A DNA stretch of 64,000 nt from Streptomyces sp. Tue6028 (GTDB taxonomy: Bacteria > Actinomycetota > Actinomycetes > Streptomycetales > Streptomycetaceae). A model generated the notes under the pieces. The model did no database searches. It saw nothing but the letters and a program-made list of their open reading frames with translations, and was not told where the DNA came from. The first letter of the stretch is position 1, and every line of letters begins with the position of its first letter. The stretch spans positions 164,928 to 228,927 of the forward strand of contig NZ_MLCE01000022.1 of assembly GCF_002300165.1 (NCBI RefSeq), given 5' to 3'. Of this stretch, positions 35,358-43,434 are shown one piece after another. The position numbers and the translations under genes were made by a program.

Positions 35358-36270
35358 GGCGGTGCCGGGGCCGGACACGCGGCCGGACCTGGGCGAGGCC
35401 GTGGCGGCCCCGGCCGGGGCCACGCGGTCCCCCGGTCTGCTGTGGACGTTCGGGCTGTTCCGCAGCGAGCTGGCCACCACCTTCCGGCGATGGCGGACGA
35501 TCGCCCTGCTGGGCGTGCTCGCGGCCGTGCCGATCCTGGTCGGGGTGGCCATCAGGATCGAGACGAGTGACGGCTCGGCGGCGGGCGGCGGCGGTGAAGG
35601 CCCCGCGTTCATCTCGCAGGTCACCAACAACGGTCTGTTCCTGGTGTTCACCGCGCTGGCCGCGACGCTCCCGTTCTTCCTGCCGATGGCGATCGGCGTC
35701 ATCGCGGGTGACGCGATCGCGGGCGAGGCGAACGCGGGGACGCTGCGCTATCTCCTGGTCGCCCCGGCGGGCCGCACCCGGCTGCTGCTCACCAAGTACG
35801 CGACCACGATGACGTTCTGTCTGGTCGCCACGCTCGTCGTGGCGGTCTCGGCGCTCACGGTGGGCGCGCTGCTGTTCCCGCTGGGAGACCTGACGACGAT
35901 CTCCGGGACCCGGATCAGCTTCGCGGAAGGCCTCGGCCGGGCGTTGTTCATCGCCCTGGTCGTCGCCGCCTCACTGGTCGGGGTCGCGGCGCTCGGCCTG
36001 TTCGTCTCCACGCTGACGAACAGCGGCATCGCGGCCATGGCGACGACGGTCGGCCTCCTCATCACCGTCCAGATCCTCGACCAGATCCCCCAGCTGCACG
36101 CGCTCCAGCCGTACTTCTTCTCGCACTACTGGCTGTCCTTCGCGGACCTCATGCGGGAACCGGTGTACTGGGACGACCTCGTCCGTAACCTGGGCCTCCA
36201 GGGCCTGTACGCCGCCGTGTTCGGGTCGGCGGCGTGGGCGCGGTTCGCGGCGAAGGACATCACCGTCTAG
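35344..36270 (+). CDS. ABC-2 type permease
   Basis: Membrane subunit of 308 residues with six hydrophobic helices: an ABC-2 arrangement with a long outer loop after the first helix and GDAIAGEANAGTLRYLLVAPAGR, the signature of this permease family. The first 35 residues are hydrophilic. It is translated from within the end of the ATPase gene. With the LolA-like protein it forms a three-gene operon, 33.1-36.3 kb. The exported substrate is unknown; the neighbour hints at a lipid-linked cargo. Confidence 0.88.
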   Translation: MSRAEAVPGPDTRPDLGEAVAAPAGATRSPGLLWTFGLFRSELATTFRRWRTIALLGVLAAVPILVGVAIRIETSDGSAAGGGGEGPAFISQVTNNGLFLVFTALAATLPFFLPMAIGVIAGDAIAGEANAGTLRYLLVAPAGRTRLLLTKYATTMTFCLVATLVVAVSALTVGALLFPLGDLTTISGTRISFAEGLGRALFIALVVAASLVGVAALGLFVSTLTNSGIAAMATTVGLLITVQILDQIPQLHALQPYFFSHYWLSFADLMREPVYWDDLVRNLGLQGLYAAVFGSAAWARFAAKDITV

Positions 36271-36355
36271 ACGGACGCCGCCGTCCGGAAGGGCATCACG
36301 TCCGGAAGGACATCGCCGTGCGGGAGGCCGAAGTACGGCGGGCGCGCGGCGCCGG

Positions 36356-36949
36356 TCAGACGGTGGCCGACTCGTAGGGGAAGCGGGCGAGCGGCGGCTC
36401 CTGCGCGAAGAACGCCTTCGCGCGCGCCAGTGCCTCGGCGTCCTCCAGCACGTCGCCGCGCCGGCTGCCGTTGCCGAGCAGGACCCCTCCGAAGCGCATC
36501 CTCATGTACGCGGCGGAGTGGTTGAGGGTGTCGACCAGCGGGTCGGCGACCTCCTGCTCCTCGTGGGCCAGCGCGGTGACGCCCCAGAGGGTGCGTCCCG
36601 CCATCGTCGCCTTGAAGTCGATGCCGGGGGTGCGCAGCCAGCCCGACCAGTAGTCCAGGTAGCGCTTGGTGAGGCCGGACACCGAGTACCAGTACAGCGG
36701 CGAGGCGATCACGATGTCGGTGGCCGCGAGGGTGGCGTCGAGCAGCAGTGCGACGTTGCTTCCGGCGGGCGGGAGCAGGTGGTCGCTGTCGCGCCGCAGG
36801 TCCGTGAAGTCGGGCAGCGGATGCTCGGCGAGGCTCAGCCAGTGCTGCTCGACGTCGCCGGGCAGCTGTTCGGCGGCCCTGCGCGCGAGCAGCTCGGTGT
36901 TGCCGTCGCTACGGCTGCTGCCGAGCAGGAACAGGAAACGGCGGGTCAT
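36356..36949 (-). CDS. NAD(P)H-dependent FMN oxidoreductase (flavodoxin-like fold)
   Basis: A 197-residue flavodoxin-fold reductase. The FMN-phosphate loop is LGSSRSDGNTELLARRAAEQ near residues 7-26 and a second site is ASPLYWYSVSGLTKRYLDYW near 85-104. Enzymes of this group reduce quinones, azo dyes, iron chelates or flavins. Start ATG 36949 has AGGGGGACC upstream. On its coding strand the DNA just upstream carries CATATATTG (a good -10-like patch) and overlapping TGCATGCA palindromes (36990-37025), suggesting regulation by a small repressor. It is convergent with the ABC permease and tail-to-head with the 930-residue gene. Confidence 0.85.
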   Translation of the reverse strand: MTRRFLFLLGSSRSDGNTELLARRAAEQLPGDVEQHWLSLAEHPLPDFTDLRRDSDHLLPPAGSNVALLLDATLAATDIVIASPLYWYSVSGLTKRYLDYWSGWLRTPGIDFKATMAGRTLWGVTALAHEEQEVADPLVDTLNHSAAYMRMRFGGVLLGNGSRRGDVLEDAEALARAKAFFAQEPPLARFPYESATV

Positions 36950-37051
36950 GGGTCCCCCTGGGGTACGCGCGATGGAGCGACTGCAAGCGACTACATGCGT
37001 GGACAATATATGCACATGCATGCAGGTGTCCAGGGGCCCATGACCCCCGCG

Positions 37052-39844
37052 TCACCGCCCCGGCGCGCCGCCTCCCCCGCCCGGCTGAGGAGGGCGCTGG
37101 ACGCGAGGTGGCTGCCCGGGCGACGCCGGCCCGGGTGCCGAGCCCGGCACCGGACCGCCCGGAGCGGCCGAACCCCGGCCGGACTGGCGGCGTGCGGCGC
37201 CCGCGACGGGGTTGGCGGACGGCGTGCCCGCGGACGGGCTGGAGGGAGTGGCGGGCGGCGTGCCCGCGACGGGGTTGGTGAGGGCGGCTGACGGGGTGCC
37301 CGCGGGCGCGGCCGTGGTCGAGGAGGGGCCTGCCGAAGGGCCGGAGGCAGGCGTCGTCCCCGCTGTCACGGCCGGCCGCTGCCAGCTCTCCGGTACCGCC
37401 GCGTGGCGTTCCACCGTCCCCTGCTCCCGTGCCTGCGTCAGGCGCACGGACTGCTGGGCCGTCGGCGCGAAACCGGGGGCCGCGTTGCCGCTCTGGGACG
37501 GGACCTGCCGGGCGGCCATGGCGCCCAGCGCGGCCTGGGTGTCGCGCGGGAAGACGTCACGGGGCAGCGCCTGGGAGGCGGCGCCGGTCACCTCGACGCG
37601 ACGCTGCTGCCCGCCGGACTCGAAGGTCATGCCGTAGCCGAGGTACTGCCGGTCGTGGTCGAACATCAGGTCGCCGCGTACCTGCCCGCCCGCGGCGCGC
37701 GTCTGCTCGCCCATGTCCCGGAGCGCCTCCGGGACCGGTGCGGTGCGCCCGAGGCTGGCGACGTAGGCCTCCGCCTCCACGTGCCCCTCCCGGAAGCGGG
37801 GCTTCCCGTCGGGCCCGGTGCGCATCTGCACGGCGCCGACCCGGTTGTCGGGGTGGATGTCGATGGTGAGCCGGCCGTCGCCGCCGTACTCGGCGACGAA
37901 ACGCTCGCGCATGGCGGTGAACTGGACCTGGTTCTCCAGCGCGGGCGGCAGGTTCGGCCCGTAGATGGTGACGCGGGCCTGCGGGTCGGCCTCCAGGATG
38001 ATCTCGGCGTCGGCCACGCCCGTGCCGCCCGCGCCCGCGACCAGCCACGTCCTCGGCGCATCCGCGGCGCTCACGTCGAAACGGTTCTCCGCGATCTCGT
38101 CGCCGAGGAAGACCCGCCCGGGGGCCGTCGCCCTGGCCTGCTCCCACTGCGCGGTGGCGTCCAGCGTCTGGAGCGCGGACCGGGCCCCGCCATCGGCCCG
38201 CAGGGTGTCCAGCACCCCTTCCTCGCGCAGGACCTGGAGCGTCTGCCGTGCGTCGGGCGCCCCGGCGAGACGTTCGTGGACCGGGGAGTCGGCGGGCAGC
38301 TGTCCGCGTACGGCGCCGATCGCCTCCGGCAGGTTCACCACGTCACGACGGTCGACGCCCGGCACCATCTCGGGCGGCAGACCGGTGGCGACCGTCGGTA
38401 CGCCCTCGACCTGCACATAGACGTCCGGGGAGCCGTCGTTGGGCCGGATGTGCGCGTACAGGCGGCCGTCCCGCGCGGGCAGCAGCCGCGCGGTCCCGTC
38501 GACGACCGGCCCGCGCACCGCCAGCTCGTCCTCCCACAGGCGCACGGCGTCCCGGGGCACCCGCCCGGTCGGGTCGACGAACTGGTGGGCGTCGCCCAGC
38601 CCGGTCGCCCGCATGTCCCGGACCTGGTCGGCGGACTGCACGATGCCCTGGCCCGGGTCCAGGTGCCAGCGGCCCCGCGCGTCGACGAGCAGGGCGTCCG
38701 GATCACGGCCGACGAGGCTCGCGCCGCCGCCGATCATCACCTGCCGCGTGGGCCACTCGCCGCTCGCCGCCACCTCGGCGCGCAGCTGGTCCAGGGTGGC
38801 GGCGCTCGCCCGGGTGCGCCGGTCGGCCGCCTCGGCCGCCGCCGCGGCGAGTTCCTCGCGGGGAACGGGGGTGCCGTCGGGGCGCATGCCCGGCATCGGC
38901 GGCCCGTTGCCGAGCGGCAGCGTGTACGCGGCGCGGGCCCGGAACGCCTGGAGGTCCGCCGCGTCCTGGCCGGACAACTGCTCGGCGGGCACGGCGAGAT
39001 GGGACACCGCCTGCCAGGCCTGGGGCGTCAGATGGGGTTCGATCGAGTTCAGGCGCAGGTCCGCGGCCTGGCGCTCACGGTCGAACTGCTCGGATCCGGA
39101 GGAGGCCTGCGGGCGGAGCCCGGTGTGATCGATGAGGGCGGACAACTCCTCGCGCGCTTCCGCGCGTTGAGCGTTCTCCAACGTGGCGTCCGACATCCGG
39201 GCGGCGAGGTGGTTCAGCTCGCCGACCCGGCCGAGATCCTCCTCGGTCAGCCGGAAACCCTCCTCGGCGGCGGTGAGCCGGCCGCGCGTCAGCAGCACCT
39301 CCCGAGGCGGCGCCACCCCGGCGACCGAGGGGTCGCCGGCCGCAGCCCGCACCGCCCGCTCGCGCACCGCGAGCATCTCGCCGAGCTCGTGGCTCAGCGC
39401 CCGGCCCACCTGCTGCGGGTCCATCCGGTCGGAGAGCTGCACGAAGTGGTGGTCCGAGGTGGTGTTGACGTGCATGCGGGCGACCGTGCCGGTCGGCAGC
39501 GGCACCGCGTCCACGCGCAGCGTGAACTCCTTGCCCCGGTGGTCGGTGAGCACGAAGTGGGGGTCACCGGTGTCGTCGCCGCGCAGCTCCACGGAGCGCA
39601 ACTGCTCGGCGTACAGGCTCTGTACGACCATCGGCAGCACGGCCTGCGCCTGCGCGACGACGGCTGCCTGCCGGCCCGGTTCCGGGGCCGTGCCGGTGCC
39701 GCCGGTGAAACGGCTTCCCGCCACGTCGGTCGCCGTGATGACCGTGATCTCCCCGGAAGCGGGCCCCCTGTCCGGCGCCGCACCGTCTGTCCCCGGCCGC
39801 GCGCTCCCCGCCCTGTTGTCGTACGGTTCCTGCTCCACTGGCAC
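37052..39844 (-). CDS. Large multidomain protein of the T4SS-like locus, effector candidate
   Basis: 930 residues, not recognised as a known family. Residues 55-160 contain a beta-rich segment ending in ALSHELGEML (His152, Glu153, Glu156); this recalls a metallopeptidase active-site helix but is HExxE, not HExxH. Residues 160-560 are largely helical, with an Ala/Arg-rich middle. Around 598-635 is a dinucleotide-binding-like motif, VAGAGGTGVADAEIILEADP, followed by YGPNLPPALENQ. From about 815 to the end the chain is Pro/Gly/Ser/Ala/Thr rich and closes with RPPQPGGGGGAPGR. Start is GTG 39844 (GTG 39838 also possible). No signal peptide. The tail resembles those of neighbouring enzymes, so I infer an exported effector or scaffold; function unproven. 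Confidence 0.7.
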   Translation of the reverse strand: MPVEQEPYDNRAGSARPGTDGAAPDRGPASGEITVITATDVAGSRFTGGTGTAPEPGRQAAVVAQAQAVLPMVVQSLYAEQLRSVELRGDDTGDPHFVLTDHRGKEFTLRVDAVPLPTGTVARMHVNTTSDHHFVQLSDRMDPQQVGRALSHELGEMLAVRERAVRAAAGDPSVAGVAPPREVLLTRGRLTAAEEGFRLTEEDLGRVGELNHLAARMSDATLENAQRAEAREELSALIDHTGLRPQASSGSEQFDRERQAADLRLNSIEPHLTPQAWQAVSHLAVPAEQLSGQDAADLQAFRARAAYTLPLGNGPPMPGMRPDGTPVPREELAAAAAEAADRRTRASAATLDQLRAEVAASGEWPTRQVMIGGGASLVGRDPDALLVDARGRWHLDPGQGIVQSADQVRDMRATGLGDAHQFVDPTGRVPRDAVRLWEDELAVRGPVVDGTARLLPARDGRLYAHIRPNDGSPDVYVQVEGVPTVATGLPPEMVPGVDRRDVVNLPEAIGAVRGQLPADSPVHERLAGAPDARQTLQVLREEGVLDTLRADGGARSALQTLDATAQWEQARATAPGRVFLGDEIAENRFDVSAADAPRTWLVAGAGGTGVADAEIILEADPQARVTIYGPNLPPALENQVQFTAMRERFVAEYGGDGRLTIDIHPDNRVGAVQMRTGPDGKPRFREGHVEAEAYVASLGRTAPVPEALRDMGEQTRAAGGQVRGDLMFDHDRQYLGYGMTFESGGQQRRVEVTGAASQALPRDVFPRDTQAALGAMAARQVPSQSGNAAPGFAPTAQQSVRLTQAREQGTVERHAAVPESWQRPAVTAGTTPASGPSAGPSSTTAAPAGTPSAALTNPVAGTPPATPSSPSAGTPSANPVAGAARRQSGRGSAAPGGPVPGSAPGPASPGQPPRVQRPPQPGGGGGAPGR

Positions 39845-39882
39845 TTCCCCCTCGGCCGCCTCGTGGCACGTAGGATTTTGGC

Positions 39883-40440
39883 ATGCTGATCGCTCGTTCG
39901 ACTCAGGAAGCGCACCTCTACATGGACCTGCACGCCTGCGCGTGCGGAGCGAGGGACTTCGAGCGCGAGCACCGTCTCGAAGAGCGTGACGGCGCGTTGG
40001 TCGCCGTGTACGAGGGCGTGTGCCCGCAGTGCGGCCGCACCCGCTCGTTCACGTTCGTCATGTCCGACGAACTGCCGCCCGCACCACCGGCGTTCGGTGG
40101 CGCGCAGCCGTCCAGGATCATCGACCCCGGCGAGTTCCTGTGGGTCTCGGACCAGGTCGGCACGGACTCGGGGCTGCGGCTGCTGAACGTGCCGCCGACC
40201 GAACAGCGCGACCACCGCGCGAGCTTCGCGTACGCACTCGCGGCGCTCGACGAGGTCCTCAAGTTCCTTCCGGAGGGCGCCGGCGAGGTCCCCGCGGAGC
40301 GCTTCACCTCCGACCTCGGCCGCGAGCTGTACCGCAAGGACGCGACCCGCTTCAGCCGGGCCCGGCTGCTGGACAACCAGGCGCGCAAGCAGCGCATCCT
40401 CGCGGGCGTGGACCGGTTCAGCCCGCCGGCGGGCGCATAG
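39883..40440 (+). CDS. Zinc-ribbon protein of unknown function
   Basis: 185 residues. Two cysteine pairs, CACGARD and CPQCGRT about 25 residues later, form a probable zinc ribbon near the N-terminus. The rest is acidic and probably helical (VSDQVGTDSGLRLLNVPP, EVLKFLPEGAGEVPAERF, DLGRELYRKDATRFSRARLL). Divergently transcribed from the 930-residue gene with only 38 bases between, and convergent with the zeta-like gene with a 4-base gap. AGGA lies 7 bases before ATG 39883; MDLHACACG at 39922 is an alternative start. Context suggests an immunity or adaptor protein for the 930-residue product. That is inference only. Confidence 0.7.
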   Translation: MLIARSTQEAHLYMDLHACACGARDFEREHRLEERDGALVAVYEGVCPQCGRTRSFTFVMSDELPPAPPAFGGAQPSRIIDPGEFLWVSDQVGTDSGLRLLNVPPTEQRDHRASFAYALAALDEVLKFLPEGAGEVPAERFTSDLGRELYRKDATRFSRARLLDNQARKQRILAGVDRFSPPAGA

Positions 40441-40444
40441 CTGT

Positions 40445-41554
40445 TCATGGCGTCCGCGGGGGCCGGGGCGCAGGCGTCCTGACCGTGACCGCCGGGCCGG
40501 CGGGCGCCGACGGCGGCCCGCCCGTGGCCGTACCGGAGCCCGAGCGCAGCCGGCCCGCGGCGGCGACACGCAGGACGGCGTCGCCCTCCCGGAAGACGGG
40601 TGCGGCACCCGCCCCGAGTCCCGCCCGTGCCGTGCGGTCCGCCCGCGCGCCGGGCCCGGCCGGGAAATCCCCCCGTTCCGAAGTGATCAAGCCGGTCGCC
40701 AGCCCGGACGCCACCAGCTTCTCGGCGTTCTCGCGGCCGACGGAGAAGCCACGCCCCGAGGTGCTCTGCGCATAGAGGTCCTTGATCATGTCCTCGGGGG
40801 CCATACGTCCTCCGTACCGGTCACGGCCCGCCTCGAAGTCGGCGCGGCCGCGCTGCCAGCGGCTCGCGTTCTGGGCGAGGCACTGCTCCACCGGCACCTC
40901 CACGGACAGCAGGACCCGCCTGTCGTAGCCGCCGGCGCGCAGGTCGCCGAGGAGCTGCTCGTTCCACCGCTGGTCGCGCAGCGTCGCGTCGTAGAGCAGG
41001 TTGTGGCCCTCGGCGCGCGCCCACTGCTCGAAGACGCCCTGGAGGAACGCCGACTCGCGGTGCGTGAGCGAGGCCGTCTCCGACGGGGACAGCAGGCGAC
41101 CGCCCGGCAATTCGCGTGCGTCGTCCGGCAGACGAGGGGTGCCGCCGTGCTCGGACAGCGCCACCTTGAACTCGTCCGGGTCCAGCACCACGTAGTCGCG
41201 TACGTCGATGCCGTGCACCCGGGTCAGCGCCCGGCCCAGCTCGTCGTCACGTCCCTGCCACTCGGCGAGGCCGCGCAGCGCGCCGCCCTTGCCCGCGCCG
41301 GGCGCCCCGGCGGTGAGCAGCGCCGCGTGGCCGTCGCGCGGTATTCCGGCGCAGCGGGCCTTGAAGTCCTCCAGGACGGCCTCGTGCAGGCGCTCGCGGT
41401 CCGGCGTCCACAGCGCGCCGTGCCGGAACCGGCTGTACGTGTCGCCGTCCCCCGGCGCCAGATCGCCGCCGGCCGACATCCGGGTCTGCAACGCCCGGTA
41501 CAGCGCGCGGTATTCAGGTGTGAGCCATGCCTCCGGCCCGTCGTGCGGGGTCAT
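40445..41554 (-). CDS. Zeta-toxin-like kinase
   Basis: A 369-residue P-loop protein. Walker A GAPGAGKG (residues 83-90), then YVVLDPDEFKVAL (the acidic motif where zeta/PezT toxins have the catalytic Asp) and HNLLYDATLRDQRWNEQLL (the zeta DxTLR-type motif). Zeta toxins phosphorylate UDP-N-acetylglucosamine and block wall synthesis; some family members have other substrates. An 80-residue N-terminal region precedes the kinase and a Pro/Ala/Arg-rich C-terminal tail of about 60 residues ends in PAPRPPRTP. The ATG overlaps the stop of the 109-residue gene upstream (ATGA), so the two are coupled. No recognisable epsilon antitoxin; the 109-residue protein may take that role. Confidence 0.8.
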   Translation of the reverse strand: MTPHDGPEAWLTPEYRALYRALQTRMSAGGDLAPGDGDTYSRFRHGALWTPDRERLHEAVLEDFKARCAGIPRDGHAALLTAGAPGAGKGGALRGLAEWQGRDDELGRALTRVHGIDVRDYVVLDPDEFKVALSEHGGTPRLPDDARELPGGRLLSPSETASLTHRESAFLQGVFEQWARAEGHNLLYDATLRDQRWNEQLLGDLRAGGYDRRVLLSVEVPVEQCLAQNASRWQRGRADFEAGRDRYGGRMAPEDMIKDLYAQSTSGRGFSVGRENAEKLVASGLATGLITSERGDFPAGPGARADRTARAGLGAGAAPVFREGDAVLRVAAAGRLRSGSGTATGGPPSAPAGPAVTVRTPAPRPPRTP

Positions 41555-41880
41555 GGCCGCCGTTCGGTCCCGCCGCCCGCCCCGCCGTCGGCGCGGAGGT
41601 CGATGCGGCGCTGGATCTCCGCCACGTCCTCGCGGGTCAGCTGCCCGAGCAGCCGTGCGGCGGAGACCACGGACAGGGTGTTGTCCTGGTGGGTGGGTTC
41701 GGGATGCCCTTCGTCGAGCCCCTCCTCGGGCTCGAAGGGCCAGGCGGCGACGGTCGCGATCATCTCCTCGCGACCGACGAACCCGGCGGAGTAGAGGCCG
41801 AGATAGGCGCGCAGGGAGGGGGCCGGACCGGCCCCCGGGGTCGCGCCGTCGGGGGCGCCGTGTGCGGGAGTCTCGTTCAT
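41551..41880 (-). CDS. Small acidic protein coupled to the zeta-like gene
   Basis: 109 residues, not recognised. The first 25 residues are Ala/Gly/Pro rich; the rest is acidic and helical (AYLGLYSAGFVGREEMIATVAAW shortened: SLRAYLGLY, FVGREEMIATVAAWPF; LLGQLTREDVAEIQRRID). AGGAGGACC precedes the ATG. It overlaps both the amidase gene upstream and the zeta-like gene downstream by 4 bases. Size, charge and coupling fit an antitoxin, immunity protein or secretion chaperone for the zeta-like kinase. No sequence evidence proves this. Confidence 0.7.
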   Translation of the reverse strand: MNETPAHGAPDGATPGAGPAPSLRAYLGLYSAGFVGREEMIATVAAWPFEPEEGLDEGHPEPTHQDNTLSVVSAARLLGQLTREDVAEIQRRIDLRADGGAGGGTERRP

Positions 41881-43256
41881 CGGTGGGGTCCTCCTCGTCT
41901 GCTTCTGGTCCACGGGCCGGCCGGGGTGCTGTCCGTGGTCGACGCGGTGCTCGCGGCGGGCGGTGCCGCCCCGTCCCGTCCGCCGTCGAAGACGGGAACG
42001 AGGGCGGACCGGTGCCGCTCGGCCCGTCGCGCGACGTCCAGCAGCAGTGGTTCGCAGTCGTGCGCGGCGACCAGTTGGAGTCCGACCGGGCAGCCGTCCG
42101 GGCCGAGACCTGCGGGAACGCTCGCCGCGGGATGTCCGCTCAGGTTGAACGCCCAGGTGAGAGCGGTCGAGTAGCGGTCGCCGGGACCTTCGTGGCCGTG
42201 TGGTGGGTTCGGTGTGGCCGGTGTCAGCAGCAGCGGGACCTCGCCGAACAGCTCCGCGAGACACCTGTCGTCGGCCGCCCGCACGGTCCGCGCCCGGGAG
42301 ACGTCGCCGCCCTGCGTCCGCAGGGCCAGCCAGGTGGGACCGGGGTCCGTCAGGGTCACCTCGCGCTCCACCAGGCGGACGATCCCGGCCGCGGCGAGCC
42401 GCTGCACCTCCGCGAACGCGCGGGCGGCGATGCCGGGATCGGTGTCGGCGAACCCGAGGTCGGCGGACCAGACGGCGGGGACGGGGGGCACGGAGGCGCC
42501 GGGCGGTACGGAGGCGCCGGGCGGTGCGGAAGGGGGCTGCTGTGCGGAGGCGGGCGGCGGCCCGGCGGGGGTTCCGTCCGGGCCGGCGGCCACGACCCGC
42601 CAGTACGCGGCGGCGTCCGAGGCGCTGCGCGTGAGGACTCCGGCCGCCGTCAGCCCGGTGCGGTCGGCCGACGGGAGTCGGCCGGTCGTGGTCTTCAGGC
42701 CGAGGACGCCGCACCACGCCGCGGGAATCCGCACGGAGCCCGCGCCGTCGCTGCCGGTCGCCAGGGGTACCAGCCCCGCCGCCACCGCCGCCGCGGAGCC
42801 GGCCGAGGAACCACCCGGCGTCCGGTCGGCCCGCCACGGGTTGACGGTCCGGCCGTGCGCCCCGAGGCCCCACGTCTGCCAGGGCGTGCCCGGGCCGGGC
42901 ACCGACGTGGCGCCGACGGGCACACAGCCGGCCGCGACCAGGGCGCCTGCCGCGCGCAGTCCGTGCCGGCCCTTGACGCCGATCGGAACGCCCGCGAGCG
43001 GCAGCCACTCGCCCGCGGCGACCCGCGCGTCCACCTCGGCAGCCCGCCCGAGGGCCTCCTCGGCCCACACTTCCGCGAACGCCGAGAGGCCGGGGTCCAC
43101 CCGCGCGATCCGCGTCAGCGCGGCGGCGACCGCGTCGACCGCGCTCATGGTGCGCGCGCGGACGGCCGCGGCGGTGTCCTCGGCCGACAGCCACCGCAGG
43201 GCGTCCGGTTCCGGGGCCCGCGCCGAGGCCGGGTCCACTTCCGCTTCGGGTCTCAT
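41877..43256 (-). CDS. Amidase-signature family hydrolase
   Basis: About 459 residues of the amidase signature family (GatA/acylamidase type). The Ser-cisSer-Lys triad is intact: Lys in LAGVPIGVKGRHG, cis-Ser in TPGGSSAGSAAAVAAG, nucleophile in GSDGAGSVRIPAAWCGVLGLK. A Pro/Gly/Ala insert (PPGASVPPGASVPP, partly repeated) interrupts the middle. The C-terminus is Ser/Thr/Pro/Arg rich, ending RSRRGGPHR. No signal peptide. It is not beside gatB/gatC, so tRNA amidation is unlikely. Placed among T4SS-like and zeta genes, it may be an exported amidase acting on wall peptides or another cell's metabolites, or an ordinary catabolic enzyme. Start ATG 43256 is tentative: GGAG lies 13 bases upstream. Confidence 0.85.
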   Translation of the reverse strand: MRPEAEVDPASARAPEPDALRWLSAEDTAAAVRARTMSAVDAVAAALTRIARVDPGLSAFAEVWAEEALGRAAEVDARVAAGEWLPLAGVPIGVKGRHGLRAAGALVAAGCVPVGATSVPGPGTPWQTWGLGAHGRTVNPWRADRTPGGSSAGSAAAVAAGLVPLATGSDGAGSVRIPAAWCGVLGLKTTTGRLPSADRTGLTAAGVLTRSASDAAAYWRVVAAGPDGTPAGPPPASAQQPPSAPPGASVPPGASVPPVPAVWSADLGFADTDPGIAARAFAEVQRLAAAGIVRLVEREVTLTDPGPTWLALRTQGGDVSRARTVRAADDRCLAELFGEVPLLLTPATPNPPHGHEGPGDRYSTALTWAFNLSGHPAASVPAGLGPDGCPVGLQLVAAHDCEPLLLDVARRAERHRSALVPVFDGGRDGAAPPAASTASTTDSTPAGPWTRSRRGGPHR

Positions 43257-43372
43257 GGCGTCGGCCGAGGCTCCTTCGGTACGGCGGGCAGGATGCGTGC
43301 GGGGCACGCGCGGGATGCGTGAGGTGCGCGCGGGCCCGGTGCGGGACGGGGTGCGGCGCGTGCGCGGGGCAG

Positions 43373-43407
43373 GGCCGGGACAAGTCTCGTACGGTCTCGT
43401 CCCGGCC
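43373..43407. terminator. Hairpin between the FolD-like and amidase genes
   Basis: A 9-bp perfect stem GGCCGGGAC/GTCCCGGCC around 17 bases, in the 178-base gap between the two genes. It splits the downstream trio (amidase, 109-aa, zeta-like) from the FolD-like unit. Confidence 0.5.
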
Positions 43408-43434
43408 GGTGTCCCGCGGCTCGCGCGGCGTGGC

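Noticed and set aside
41877..43256. GatA subunit of the tRNA amidotransferase
   Set aside because: No gatB or gatC beside it, Pro-rich insert and tail are unlike GatA, and it is placed in the secretion locus.
41208..43322. 704-codon + strand open frame over the amidase region
   Set aside because: Antisense to an amidase with an intact catalytic triad; no family signal in the + product.
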